64,000 nt of DNA from Streptomyces sp. SW4 (GCA_003248315.1 QKWM01000003.1:185700-249699); one strand, 5' to 3'. Positions 30,570 to 40,563 are shown, counted from the stretch's first letter. The notes: generated by a model not told the origin, from the sequence alone. Numbers and translations: made by a program.

Positions 30570-30912
30570 TTCCCAGCCGCAGGTGCTCCACGTGGTACAC
30601 GGCCTGGTCGAGCAGCTCGGCGACATGGTGGTCGTGCAGCGCGTACACCACCGACCGGCCGCGGCGCTCGCCCACCACCAGGCCGAGGTTGCGCAGCAGC
30701 CGCAGCTGGTGCGAGCAGGCGGACTGCTCCATCCCGACCTCGGCGGCCAACTCGGTGGCCGGCAGCGGCCCTTCGCGCAGACGGGCCAGGATCAGCAGCC
30801 GGGAGGGCGTGGAGAGGGCCTGGAGCGTGGTGGCGACCTTGGCGACGTTCTCCGCGTCGAGCCGCACGCGTGCGGCGGTGTCCTGCGCGGCGGTGGCGGC
30901 TCCGTGACCCAT
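30550..30912 (-). CDS. ArsR/SmtB-family metal-responsive repressor
   Basis: Winged-helix repressor of 120 residues, intact. The helix-turn-helix is PATELAAEVGMEQSACSHQLRLLRNLGLV, the wing RRGRSVVYALHDHHVAELL. Candidate metal ligands are the HDHHV cluster and the C-terminal histidine of YHVEHL, as in alpha-5 site regulators (CzrA, NmtR). It is divergent from the metal ATPase gene and should repress it in the absence of excess metal. TAGGAT seven bases before the ATG indicates a leaderless mRNA. Confidence 0.9.
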   Translation of the reverse strand: MGHGAATAAQDTAARVRLDAENVAKVATTLQALSTPSRLLILARLREGPLPATELAAEVGMEQSACSHQLRLLRNLGLVVGERRGRSVVYALHDHHVAELLDQAVYHVEHLRLGISDAAG

Positions 30913-30939
30913 GCGTCCATCCTACGCGGGCCCCTCCAC

Positions 30940-30980
30940 ACATGAACGGATGAACGGGTCTTCATGTATTCCTGTATGGT
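30940..30980 (+). promoter_or_regulatory. ArsR operator and leaderless ATPase promoter
   Basis: ATGAA-N6-TTCAT at 30950-30965 is the classic SmtB/ArsR operator core. A wider repeat ACATGAA (30940-30946) / TTCATGT (30961-30967) and a tandem ATGAACGG pair overlap it. A -10 TATGGT at 30975-30980 stands six bases before the ATPase GTG, so bound repressor would cover the -35 region. Confidence 0.7.
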
Positions 30981-30986
30981 GGCCGC

Positions 30987-32902
30987 GTGTCCACAACGCT
31001 CGCTCCCACCCCCGTCCCCGCGTCCGCCCGCCCGGCGCCCCGCCGCCGCACCCGCGTCCTCGCCCTGCCCGAGGCCCGGTGGGCGCTCGTCTCGCTGATC
31101 GCCTTCCTGCTCGGCCTCACCCTCGACCTCGCCGGCGCCACCGCCTGGGCCTACGGCCCGCTCTACGCGGTCGCCTACGCCGCCGGCGGCTGGGAACCCG
31201 CGCTGGAGGGCCTGCGCGCGCTGCGCGAGAAGACCCTGGACGTCGACCTGCTGATGATCGTCGCCGCCCTCGGCGCCGCCGCCATCGGACAGGTCCTCGA
31301 CGGCGCCCTGCTGATCGTCATCTTCGCCACCTCCGGCGCCCTGGAGGCCCTCGCCACCGCCCGCACCGCCGACTCCGTGCGCGGCCTGCTCGACCTCGCC
31401 CCCGCCACCGCGACCCGGGTGACCGACGACGGCCACGAGGAGACCGTCCCCACCGCCGACCTGCGCGTCGGCGACCTCGTGCAGGTCCGGCCGGGCGAGC
31501 GGATCGGCGCCGACGGCACCGTCGTCGACGGCACCAGCGAAGCCGACCAGGCCACCATCACCGGCGAGTCCGTCCCCGTCCTGAAGCGCCCCGGCGACGA
31601 GGTCTTCGCCGGCACCCTCAACGGCACCGGCGCCCTGCGCGTCCGCGTCGGGCGCGACGCCGCCGACTCGGTGATCGCCCGCATCGTCACCCTCGTCGAG
31701 GAGGCCTCCCGCACCAAGGCCCCGACCCAGCTGTTCATCGAGAAGATCGAGCAGCGCTACGCCGTCGGCGTCGTCGTCGCCACCCTCGCCGTCTTCGGCG
31801 TCCCGCTCGCCTTCGGCGCCGGCCTCACCGACGCCCTGCTGCGCGCCATGACCTTCATGATCGTCGCCTCCCCGTGCGCGGTCGTCCTCGCCACCATGCC
31901 GCCGCTGCTGTCGGCCATCGCCAACGCCGGCCGGCACGGGGTCCTGGTGAAGTCGGCGGTCGCCATGGAACGGCTCGGCGAGATCGACACCGTCGCCCTG
32001 GACAAGACCGGCACCCTCACCGAGGGCACCCCCGAGGTCACGGCCGTCCGCCCGCGACCGGACTCCGGACTGGACGAGGACGCCCTGCTGGCGCTGGCCG
32101 CCTCCGCCGAGCACCCCAGCGAACATCCGCTGGCCCGCGCCGTCGTCGCCGCCGCCCGCGCCCGGGGCCTGCGCACCACCGAGGCCCGGGACTTCACCGC
32201 GATCCCCGGGCAGGGCGTCACCGCCGTCGTCGACGGCCACGAGGTGCGGGTCGGCCGTGCCCCGGCACCCGAGGGCGACGAGACGACCGTCGAGATCGTG
32301 CGCGACGGCGTCCCTGTCGGCACCCTCACCCTCACCGACCGGCTCCGCGCCGACGCCGCCCCCGCCACCGCCGCGCTCACCGCCCTCACCGGCACCGCCC
32401 CCTGCTGCTCACCGGCGACAACGCCCGCGCCGCCGCCCGCGTCGCCGACGCCACCGGCATCGGCGACGTCCGCGCGGACCTGCTGCCCGAGGACAAGGTC
32501 ACCGCCGTCCGGGAGGCGGAGCGCGCCGGCCGCAAGGTCCTGTTCGTCGGCGACGGCGTCAACGACGCCCCGGCGCTCGCCGCCGCCCACACCGGCGTCG
32601 CCATGGGCCGCGCCGGCTCCGACCTCGCCCTGGAGACGGCCGACGCGGTCGTCGTCCGCGACGAGCTGACGGCCGTACCCGCGGTCGTGCGGCTGTCCCG
32701 GCGGGCCCGGCGGCTGGTGCTGCAGAACCTCGTCATCGCGGGCACCTTCATCACCGTCCTGGTCCTGTGGGACCTCATCGGACACCTGCCGCTGCCGCTC
32801 GGCGTCGCCGGACACGAGGGGTCCACCGTGCTGGTCGGCCTCAACGGGCTGCGGCTGCTGCGCGAGAAGGCCTGGCGATCCGGGGAGGCCCAGCAGACGT
32901 GA
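30987..32902 (+). CDS. P1B-4-type heavy-metal ATPase
   Basis: Metal-exporting P-type ATPase of about 638 residues. The phosphorylation motif is [11 protein letters not shown], the actuator motif TITGESVPV, and hinge [12 protein letters not shown]. The membrane metal site reads SPC ([11 protein letters not shown]) rather than CPC, and the last helix has [15 protein letters not shown] plus HEG(S/G)T defines subgroup P1B-4, which moves Co2+, Fe2+ or related ions. No N-terminal metal-binding domain is seen. The GTG start has no ribosome site and fits a leaderless mRNA. One base is missing near 32400. The divergent ArsR gene is its probable repressor. Confidence 0.9.
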
Positions 32903-32957
32903 GGTCCCTGTCGGATTCCCGCCAGCCCCGGCGCCGGGCGTCGCCCATGCTGGACGC

Positions 32958-34466
32958 ATGCGGAACGGGATGCACACCGACACCGAGCACTGCGTCCGCG
33001 CGGTGCGGTCCAAGGACGCCCGGTTCGACGGCTGGTTCTTCACGGCCGTCCTGACCACCGGCATCTACTGCCGGCCCAGCTGCCCCGTGGTGGCGCCCAA
33101 GCCGGAGAACATGACGTTCCACCCGAGCGCGGCGGCCTGCCAGCAGGCCGGGTTCCGGGCCTGCAAGCGGTGCCGCCCCGACACCACCCCCGGCTCCCCG
33201 GAGTGGAACACCCGCGCCGACCTCACCGCCCGCGCCATGCGGCTGATCGCCGACGGCGTCGTGGACCGCGAGGGCGTGCCCGGACTCGCCGCCCGGCTCG
33301 GCTACAGCACCCGGCAGATCGAACGCCAGCTGCTCGCCGAGCTGGGCGCGGGCCCCTCGCCCTCGCCCGCGCCCAGCGCGCCCAGACCGCCCGGCTGCTG
33401 ATCGAGACCACCACCCTGCCGATGGCCGAGATCGCCTTCGCCGCCGGCTTCTCCTCCATCCGCACCTTCAACGACACCGTCCGCGAGGTCTACGCCCTCT
33501 CCCCGACCGGACTGCGCAAGCGGCCCGTCCCCGGCGCGCCGACGACCCCGGGCACCCTCACCCTGCGCCTGCCGTTCCGCGCCCCCCTCCACCCCGGCAA
33601 CCTCTTCGGCCACCTCGCCGCCACCGCCGTACCCGGCGTGGAGGAGTGGCTCCCCCACAGCCCGGCAGGCACGGGCGGCACCTCCACCGGGGCCTACCGG
33701 CGCACCCTGCGGCTGCCCTACGGCCACGGCATCGCGGCGCTCGCCCCGGAACCCGGCCACATCGCCTGCCGGCTGACCCTGACCGACCTGCGGGACCTGC
33801 CCGTCGCCATCAGCCGCTGCCGCCGGCTGCTCGACCTGGACGCCGACCCGGTCGCCGTCGACGGCCACCTGCGCACGGACCCGCTCCTCGCCCCGCTGGT
33901 CGCCAAGGCCCCCGGCCGCCGGGTGCCGCGCACGGTCGACGAGGCGGAGTTCGCCGTCCGGGCCGTCCTCGGCCAGCAGGTCTCCACCGCCGCCGCCCGC
34001 ACCCACGCCGCCCGCCTGGTCACCGCCTACGGCGACCCCGTGGACGACCCCGAGGGCGGCCTGACCCACCTCTTCCCGTCCCCCGGGCCCTGGCCGGCGC
34101 CGACCCCGAGACCCTGGCCATGCCCGCACCCGCCGCACCACCCTCACCACCCTCGTCCGCCACCTGGCCGACGGCACCCTCGGCCTGGGCGTCGACAGCG
34201 ACTGGGCCGACACCCGCGCACGCCTCCTCGCCCTTCCCGGCTTCGGCCCCTGGACGGCCGACGTCATCGCCATGCGCGCCCTCGGCGACCCCGACGCCTT
34301 CCTCCCCACCGACCTCGGCGTCCGCCGCGCCGCGCAGCGCCTGGGCCTGCCGTCCACCCCGGCGGCCCTCACCGCCCGCGCGACGTCCTGGCGCCCCTGG
34401 CGCGCCTACGCCGTCCAGTACCTGTGGGCGACGGACGACCACCCGATCAACTTCCTGCCCGCGTGA
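32958..34466 (+). CDS. AdaA-AlkA fusion, alkylation repair regulator/glycosylase
   Basis: Two-part protein of about 503 residues. Residues 1-90 are the Ada zinc domain with the methyl-acceptor cysteine region [10 protein letters not shown] and the second pair ACKRCRP. An AraC-type helix-turn-helix domain follows ([38 protein letters not shown]). The rest is a 3-methyladenine DNA glycosylase: [16 protein letters not shown], the helix-hairpin-helix [20 protein letters not shown] and the catalytic Asp in FLPTDLGV. It should sense methyl-phosphotriesters and remove alkylated bases. Three bases are missing (near 33353, 34084, 34125). The ogt gene follows by eight bases. Confidence 0.9.
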
Positions 34467-34474
34467 GGACACAG

Positions 34475-34957
34475 ATGAAGCAGCACACCGTCATCGACAG
34501 CCCCTACGGCCCCCTGACCCTCGTCGCCGACGACGGCGTCCTGTGCGGGCTCTACATGACCGGCCAGCGGCACCGGCCACCGCAGGAGACCTTCGGAGAA
34601 CGGGACGACCGGCCCTTCGGCGAGGCCGCCGGCCAGCTCGCCGCCTACTTCGACGGCCGGCTGCGGGAGTTCAGCCTCGAACTCCGCCTCGACGGCACCC
34701 CGTTCCAGCGCGCCGTCTGGGACCAGCTGCGCCGCATCCCGTACGGCGAGACCCGCACCTACGGCCGGCTCGCCGACGCCCTCGGCAACCCCGCGGCGTC
34801 CCGCGCCGTCGGCCTCGCCAACGGCCGCAACCCCATCGGCATCATCGTCCCCTGCCACCGCGTCATCGGCGCCACCGGCGATCTGACCGGATACGGCGGT
34901 GGGCTGGGGCGCAAGCGCCGGCTGCTGGACTTCGAGCGGGGAGCGGGGCTGTTCTAG
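34475..34957 (+). CDS. ogt: methylated-DNA--cysteine methyltransferase
   Basis: O6-alkylguanine repair protein of 160 residues, intact. The acceptor cysteine is in GIIVPCHRVIGATG; the DNA-binding helix is GETRTYGRLADALGNPAASRAVG with the Arg finger. It takes the alkyl group once and is then spent. GAGGA at 34465-34469 overlaps the upstream stop, so it is an operon partner of the Ada-AlkA fusion. Its stop codon overlaps the stop of the convergent sirtuin gene in CTAG. Confidence 0.94.
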   Translation: MKQHTVIDSPYGPLTLVADDGVLCGLYMTGQRHRPPQETFGERDDRPFGEAAGQLAAYFDGRLREFSLELRLDGTPFQRAVWDQLRRIPYGETRTYGRLADALGNPAASRAVGLANGRNPIGIIVPCHRVIGATGDLTGYGGGLGRKRRLLDFERGAGLF

Positions 34958-35679
34958 GGAGTGAGGGCGCGCAGGAGGGGCGGGAGGGCCGTGCCGATCG
35001 GCTCGCGGACGACCTCGTCCGCGAGGCCGTCGTACGGGGTCGGCTCGGCGTTGACGATGATCAGGCGGGCGCCGTGGTCGGCGGCCAGGCCGGCCAGGCC
35101 CGCGGCGGGCTGGACCTGGAGGCTGGTGCCGACGGCGATGAAGACCTGGCAGGCCTTGGTGACGGCGACGGCCTCGCCGAGCACCTCGGGGTCGAGGCGT
35201 TCGCCGAACATCACCGTCGCCGACTTCAGGACGCCGCCGCACCGCAGGCAGGGCGGGTCGTCCTCGCCGGCGTCGACACGGGCCAGGGCCTCGTCCATCG
35301 GGCCGCGGGCGTGGCAGCGGGTGCAGACCACACCGTGGGCGCTGCCGTGCAGCTCGATGACCTTGCGGTCCGGCATGCCGGCCAGCTGGTGCAGCCCGTC
35401 CACGTTCTGCGTGATCACCCGCACGGGCACCCCCGACCGCTCCAGCTCGGCCACGGCCCGGTGCGCCGCGTTCGGTTCGGCCCGCAGGGCGTGGTTCTGC
35501 CGCCGCATCCGCCACGAGCGGCGCCGGATCTCCGGATCGCCCATGTAGTACTCGTACGTCACGAGCTTCTCGGCCTCCGGATCGCGCCGCCACAGGCCGT
35601 TCGGCCCGCGGTAGTCGGGGATGCCGGAGTCGGTGGAGATACCCGCGCCGCTGAGAAGGGCGACCAGTGGCCTGCGCAT
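34954..35679 (-). CDS. Sir2-family NAD-dependent deacylase
   Basis: Sirtuin of 241 residues, intact. NAD-binding GAGISTDSGIPDYRG, the TQNVDGLHQLAG and IELHGSAHG catalytic segments, and the zinc ribbon CTRCHARG with PPCLRCGG are complete. It removes acyl groups from lysines, making O-acetyl-ADP-ribose and nicotinamide. ATG 35679 has no ribosome site; TACTCT seven bases upstream suggests a leaderless transcript. Confidence 0.93.
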   Translation of the reverse strand: MRRPLVALLSGAGISTDSGIPDYRGPNGLWRRDPEAEKLVTYEYYMGDPEIRRRSWRMRRQNHALRAEPNAAHRAVAELERSGVPVRVITQNVDGLHQLAGMPDRKVIELHGSAHGVVCTRCHARGPMDEALARVDAGEDDPPCLRCGGVLKSATVMFGERLDPEVLGEAVAVTKACQVFIAVGTSLQVQPAAGLAGLAADHGARLIIVNAEPTPYDGLADEVVREPIGTALPPLLRALTP

Positions 35680-36003
35680 GATCCGAGAGTAGGGCGCCCC
35701 CGACGGCGACGGCGAACGGACCAGGGCCGCGCAGACCGACGCGTCGGTGGACCCCGCGGCAGAGCGGACACAGAGGCCTTGGCGATCACGGAGCCGGGAC
35801 GCTCTGAACGACGTCCTGGCCGGGTGCCGCCGCACTCCTCCGGGTCCTCGGCCTCGAACCAGTCGTCGACGTCCACAGGGAGACACTAGAAGAACAGGGC
35901 GCCTCGCAGAGCACGGGCAACTCGCCCGCCCGCGCGACGCCTGAGCGGCGGCGGTGAGCGGATTATCGGCCCGGCGCGGTGCGTCGGGTGCTAACGTCCC
36001 GGC
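35680..36003. other. intergenic region with possible small coding remnant
   Basis: Spacer between the sirtuin gene and the antitoxin-like gene. On the minus strand a GTG at 35876 opens DVDDWFEAEDPEECGG with strong third-position GC for about 19 codons, after which the bias fades. It has a leaderless-type TAGTGT ahead. It could be the start of a small protein whose frame is broken, but the support is weak. TAACGT at 35992-35997 is the likely -10 of the next gene. Confidence 0.4.
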
Positions 36004-36207
36004 ATGGCCAAGGTCACCGTCTCCCTGGACGCCGAGCTCGTGGTGGAAGTCATGGTGCTCGCCGGCGTCGGCACCCCGCAGGACGCCGTGGAACTCGTCG
36101 TCCGCGACTACATCAAGCGCGGGCACCGCACCGAGGCCAGGACGGCCGAGCGGGACGAGGCGCTGCACGCCGTCGACGTCAAGCCCCAGGACAATCAGGG
36201 AGGCTGA
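36004..36207 (+). CDS. VapB/DUF2191-type small protein, antitoxin-like
   Basis: Small protein of 67 residues (MAKVTVSLDAELVVEVMVLA, then GTPQDAVELVVRDYIKRGH). The beta strand, two helices and residues match short ribbon-helix-helix antitoxin-type DNA-binding proteins of the VapB/DUF2191 group. No toxin gene adjoins it; both neighbours are metabolic genes. It may be an orphan regulator. The -10 TAACGT seven bases before the ATG suggests a leaderless mRNA. Confidence 0.75.
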   Translation: MAKVTVSLDAELVVEVMVLAGVGTPQDAVELVVRDYIKRGHRTEARTAERDEALHAVDVKPQDNQGG

Positions 36208-36215
36208 CCCCCGAA

Positions 36216-36708
36216 TCAGCCGACGCGGCGGCCGTTCTCCAGCTCCGCCGTGCCGCCGCCCTCCGCCAGCACGTCCAGCGCGGTCAGCACCCGGCCCAGC
36301 GTCGCGCCGATCAGATGGCCGCCCAGTTCCTCGCGCGGCACCAGCCGCCAGGACAGCAGCTCCTCCTCCTGGAGCCGGATCGCCTTCAGGTCCTCCTCGC
36401 CGAGGACCCCGCCGTCGTACAGGTACGCCACGAGCGGCGGCCGGCCCGGGCCCTCCACCCAGTCCACGGCGAGCAGCCGGCCCGGCGCGACGTCGAGCCC
36501 GATCTCCTCGGCCGTCTCCCGCCGCGCCCCTGCCGCGGCGTCTCGCCGGCGTCGGACTCGACCGTGCCGCCGGGCAGCGCCCAGCCCTCCGGTAGTTCGG
36601 CTCGACGAGCAGCACCCGGCCCTCTGCGTCCCGGAACAGCGCGGCGGCACCGCACAGGACCCGCGGGAGACCGGCGATGTACGTGGCGTAGTCAGGTGTC
36701 GTGGTCAC
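36216..36708 (-). CDS. Nudix hydrolase
   Basis: Nudix protein of about 164 residues. The Nudix box is readable as GETPRQGARRETAEEIGLDV after EGWALPGGTVESD. The family hydrolyses nucleoside diphosphates linked to another group; ADP-ribose is plausible because the gene is translationally coupled (GTGA overlap) to an ADP-ribosylglycohydrolase gene. Two bases are missing, near 36596 and 36531. The strand and overlap show one leftward operon. Confidence 0.85.
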
Positions 36709-37843
36709 CTCGGCAGCGTATCCGGGCCGGAGGGGGATCGATCCGTCCCCTCGCCCGCCTCCGCCAGCCGCAGCGTCCGCTCGGCCAGTTCGCTGATCCG
36801 CACCCCGTCGAAGCCGAAGACCGCGCTGCGCACCGTGTCCCGCAGCGGCCGCGTCCACTGGTCCGGGACGGCCCGGGCGCCGCACAGCACACCGGCCACC
36901 GACCCCGCCGTCGCCCCGTTGGAGTCGGTGTCCAGGCCGCCGCGCACGGTGAGGGCGATGGTGCGGGTGAAGTCGCCGTCGCCGTACAGCAGCCCGGCGG
37001 TGATGACGGCGGCGTTGGGGACGACGTGGATCCAGCCCAGCCCGGCGTACTCCTCCTCGACGGTGGCGAGCGTGTCCGCCCAGTCCATCCGCGCGTCGTG
37101 CAGGGACACGACACGGCGCACCGCGCGGGCCAGCCGGCTGCTCGCCGGGACGACGGCGAGCGCCTCGTCCAGGGCGTGCCGCACGGTGGGGGCCGTGAAC
37201 GCCGCCGAGATCAGCGCCGCGGCCCACATGGCGCCGTAGACGCCGTTGCCGGTGTGCGACAGCACCGCGTCCCGGCGGGCGAGCAGCGCGGCACGGCGCG
37301 GGCGGCCCGGGCAGGTCCAGCCGTGGACGTCGGCGCGGATCAGGGCGCCGATCCACTCCTGGTAGGGGTTGTCGTAGGTGGCGGTCAGCGGCGGTTTGAG
37401 CCCGTTGGCCAGATTCCGGTACGCCGCCCGTTCCGCGGTGAAGGTCTGCAGGTACGGCAGCCGCAGCAGCCACAGGTCGCCGACCTGCTCCGTGGTGAAC
37501 CCGAAGCCGTGCGTCTCCAGCAGGTGCAGGCCGAGGACGGCGTAGTCGACGTCGTCGTCGCGGCAGCTGCCGTCGATCCGGCCGCGGACGCAGGCCCGCC
37601 ACTCGGGCCGCAGCAGCGCGGCGTCGCCGTCGTCGTCGCCGTCGGCTGCGGTGGTCAGGGGCTCGGCAGGTAGTCGGTCAGCGGCAGGGCGCCGGCCCGC
37701 CGCAGGTAGCGGTCGATGCGGTCGCGGGTCCACACCTCGCCCTGCTCGACCGGCTTGCCGAGCATGTTGCCGGCGATCCGGCCCAGCCAGCCGCCGTGGA
37801 CGCGGTCCGCCAGGGCGGGGCCGGTGATGCCTTCGAGGGTCAT
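36705..37843 (-). CDS. ADP-ribosylglycohydrolase family protein
   Basis: DraG-like protein of about 379 residues. It starts MTLEGITGPALADRVHGGWLGRIAGNMLGKPVEQG; metal ligands are visible in SCRDDDVDYAVLGLHLLE and GGLDTDSNGATAGSVAG. The family removes ADP-ribose from proteins or small molecules using two Mg ions. It heads an operon with the Nudix gene, which could break down released ADP-ribose. One base is missing near 37668. Confidence 0.85.
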
Positions 37844-38029
37844 GTACAGCGGTGTACCCACTCGGCGGGGATCCGCCGGGCCGCGCCGGGTCCGAGGGGC
37901 GTTCCGGGCCGGCGGCGGGGCGTTCCAGGGTCCGGGCAGGGCATGACGGCGGGGCGGGTGTGAGGTTAAGGTCGCAGCGGCGCGACTGCCTTGACGTGCG
38001 CAAGGCCCGAAGAGCAAGGGGATAGCAAG

Positions 38030-39180
38030 GTGGCTGACGCTGCAGTGGACGGGGCCCGTCGGGTGCTCGTCGCCGCGGACAAGTTCAAGGGTTCGCTGAC
38101 GGCCGTGAAGGTCGCCGAGCGGGTGACGGCCGGGCTGCGCCGCGTCGTGCCGGACGTCGCCGTCGAGGCGATGCCCGTGGCCGACGGCGGCGACGGCACC
38201 GTGGCCGCGGCCGTCGCGGCCGGGTTCGAGCGCCGGGAGCTGCGGGTCGTCGGGCCCGTGGGCGACGAGGTGACGGCGGCGTACGCGCTGCGCGGCGACA
38301 CCGCGGTCGTCGAGATGGCCGAGGCGAGCGGGCTGCAGCGGCTGCCCGAAGGGGTGCTCGCGCCGCTGACCGCCTCCACGTACGGCTCCGGTGAGCTGCT
38401 GCGGGCCGCGCTGGACGCGGGGCGCGGACGATCGTGTTCGGCGTCGGCGGCAGCGCGACCACGGACGGGGGCGCCGGGATGCTGGCCGCGCTGGGTGCGC
38501 GGTTCCTGGACGGCGAGGGGAAGCCGGTGGCGCCCGGCGGCGGGGCCTCGCCGACCTGGTGACGGCCGACCTGTCCGGGCTGGACCCGCGTATCTCCGAG
38601 ATCGAGTTCGTGCTCGCCAGCGACGTCGACAACCCGCTGACCGGGCCGAAGGGCGCACCGGCGGTGTACGGGCCGCAGAAGGGCGCCACGGAGCAGGACG
38701 TGGAGGCCCTCGACGCGGCGCTCGCGCACTTCGCGAAGGTCCTGGAGGGGGTCGTGGGCCGACGGCCGCCGAGTACGCGGCGTCGCCGGGGGCCGGTGCC
38801 GCGGGCGGTATCGGGTACGGCGCGCTGCTGCTGGGGGCGCGGTTCCGGCCCGGTATCGAGGTGATGCTCGACGTGCTCGGGTTCGCGCCGGCGCTGGAGC
38901 GGGCCGAGCTGGTGATCACCGGGGAGGGGTCGCTGGACGAGCAGACCCTGCACGGGAAGGCGCCGGCGGGCGTGGCCGCGGCGGCCCGGGCGGCCGGCAA
39001 GGAGGTCGTGGCGGTGTGCGGGCGGCTGGCGCTGCCGGCACAGGCGCTGGGCGGGCCGGGATTCGGCGGGCGTATCCGCTGACGGACGTCGAGCCGGATG
39101 TGGCGCGGTGCATCGCGGAGGCGGGGCCGATCCTGGAGCAGGTGGCGGAGGCCATCGCCCGGGACTTCCTGGCCCCCTGA
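38030..39180 (+). CDS. glycerate kinase
   Basis: Glycerate 2-kinase type of about 384 residues. Family motifs: [23 protein letters not shown] at the start, [43 protein letters not shown] and [17 protein letters not shown]. It phosphorylates glycerate with ATP, linking glyoxylate or hydroxypyruvate use to glycolysis. GTG 38030 follows AAGGGG at 38016-38021. Four bases are missing (near 38424, 38540, 38757 and 39067). The ethylmalonyl-CoA operon 2 kb away produces glyoxylate, a possible metabolic link. Confidence 0.87.
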
Positions 39181-39268
39181 CGCACGCGGGGTTCTCCTCG
39201 CCCCCGCCGCCCTTTCCCGTCCCGTCCCCGGGGGCTGCCGCCCCGGACCCCCGCGTCGGCCTGAACGG

Positions 39269-39296
39269 CCTCGTCCTCAAACGCCGGACGGGCTGG
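39269..39296 (-). repeat. inverted single copy of the intergenic repeat
   Basis: On the minus strand this reads CCAGCCCGTCCGGCGTTTGA followed by GGACGAGG, the same family as the array at 39358 but in opposite orientation. Confidence 0.7.
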
Positions 39297-39357
39297 TACG
39301 TCGCCTCGCCCGGTATGTCCAGGAGCGGCAGGCAGATCCAGCCCCTCCCGAGAATTC

Positions 39358-39622
39358 CAGCCCCTCCGGCGCTCGAGGAGCCGGGGTCCGGGGGGCGGAG
39401 CCCCCGGGAAATCAGCCCCTCCGGCCCTTGAGGAGCGGGGTTCGGGGCGGAGCCCCGGATGATCAGCCCCTCCGGCGCTCGAGGAGCCGGGGTGCGGGGC
39501 GGAGCCCCTGGGGAAATCAGCCCCTCCGGCGCTCGAGGAGCCGGGGCCGAGGGCGGAGCCCCGGGGAAATCAGCCCTCCGGCGTTTGAGGAGCGGGGGTG
39601 CGGGGCGGAGCCCCGGGGTGGG
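39358..39622 (+). repeat. five tandem copies of a 51-55 bp GC-rich repeat
   Basis: Units begin at 39358, 39413, 39464, 39518 and 39571. Each starts CAGCCCCTCCGGCG(C/T)T(C/T)GAGG and continues to a hairpin of the form GGGG...GCGGAGCCCC, often followed by GGAAAT. This element is common between genes in Streptomyces genomes. Here it fills the space between the convergent glycerate kinase and pssA genes, so it may work as a transcription end or RNA-processing site. Confidence 0.88.
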
Positions 39623-39660
39623 AAGGGTAAGGGCGGCGGGGCGGAAGAACCCGGCAACGC

Positions 39661-39696
39661 GAAGGGCCCGGACCTTGGTCAGGTCCGGGGCCCTTC
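39661..39696. terminator. strong terminator after pssA
   Basis: GAAGGGCCCGGACCT / AGGTCCGGGGCCCTTC with one bulged G and a 5-base loop, 12 bases beyond the pssA stop. It can serve both strands. Confidence 0.8.
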
Positions 39697-39708
39697 GGAG
39701 AGCGTGCG

Positions 39709-40563
39709 CTACGGCAGCTGGGCCGCCCGAGCCTCCCGCCGGTTGTCACGGAAGTTGTTCACCCGCCGCGCCGTGGCGAACAGCGGAATCACCGCCCCCA
39801 TCACCAGCTGCAGCGCACACCCCGTCTGCAGCAGCAGCTGCCCGCTCGGCGCGTCGAAGGCCCACGCCGCCAGCAGACCCATCGACAGGACGATCCACGA
39901 CAGCATCGCCACGGCCAGCCGGCCCCGGGGCTTGGGGTACTCGACCCGGCTCACCATCAGCCACGCCGTCCCGAGGATCGCCAGCAGCGTCGCCACGAAG
40001 GGCAGCTCCAGCAGCACGATCGAGACGACGGTCAGCGCGCCGAACGGCGACGGCATGCCCTGGAACGTGCCGTCCTTCACGGTGACGCACGAGAATCTCG
40101 CAAGCCTGAGCACCACCGCCAGCAGCACGACGATCGCTCCGACCGCGGCCACCCGCTGGTACGCGTCGTCCGCGACCATGCCGTAGACCAGGACGAAGTA
40201 CGCCGGCGCCAGACCGAAGCTGATCAGGTCGGACAGGTTGTCCAGCTCCGCGCCCATCGGCGAGCTGCGCAGCTTGCGGGCGACCAGACCGTCGAACAGG
40301 TCGAAGATCGCCGCGCAGAGCATCAGGATGACCGCCGTGGCCGCGCTGTGCCGGGCCATGCCCGACTCCTCGCTGCCCGTCAGGTGCGGGATCAGGATGC
40401 CGGTGGTGGTGAAGTACACCGCCATGAAGCCGCAGGTCGCGTTGCCGAGGGTGAGCGTGTCCGCTATCGACAGGCGCAGCGACAGCGGCATCTCCTCCTC
40501 TTCCTCGACCTCGTCGGCCTCCGGCACCCAGCCGGCCTTGGTGTCGGGGTCAATCACGGTCAA
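39709..40563 (-). CDS. pssA: CDP-diacylglycerol--serine O-phosphatidyltransferase
   Basis: Membrane enzyme of 284 residues, intact, that makes phosphatidylserine from CDP-diacylglycerol and serine. The CDP-alcohol phosphatidyltransferase motif is seen in DLFDGLVARKLRSSPMGAEL followed by DNLSD. About eight hydrophobic helices follow an acidic N terminus (ADEVEEEEEMP). The TTG at 40563 has GGGGTGA upstream; GTG 40557 is an alternative. Both overlap the end of psd, so the two genes are translationally coupled. Confidence 0.92.
   Translation of the reverse strand: MTVIDPDTKAGWVPEADEVEEEEEMPLSLRLSIADTLTLGNATCGFMAVYFTTTGILIPHLTGSEESGMARHSAATAVILMLCAAIFDLFDGLVARKLRSSPMGAELDNLSDLISFGLAPAYFVLVYGMVADDAYQRVAAVGAIVVLLAVVLRLARFSCVTVKDGTFQGMPSPFGALTVVSIVLLELPFVATLLAILGTAWLMVSRVEYPKPRGRLAVAMLSWIVLSMGLLAAWAFDAPSGQLLLQTGCALQLVMGAVIPLFATARRVNNFRDNRREARAAQLP

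Noticed and set aside
36004..36708. Toxin-antitoxin pair of the VapB-like gene and Nudix gene
   Set aside because: The genes are convergent and the Nudix gene is coupled to an ADP-ribosylglycohydrolase; no PIN or other toxin domain is present.
39358..39622. CRISPR array
   Set aside because: The units are contiguous and vary along their whole length, with hairpins and no unique spacers of constant size; no cas genes adjoin.
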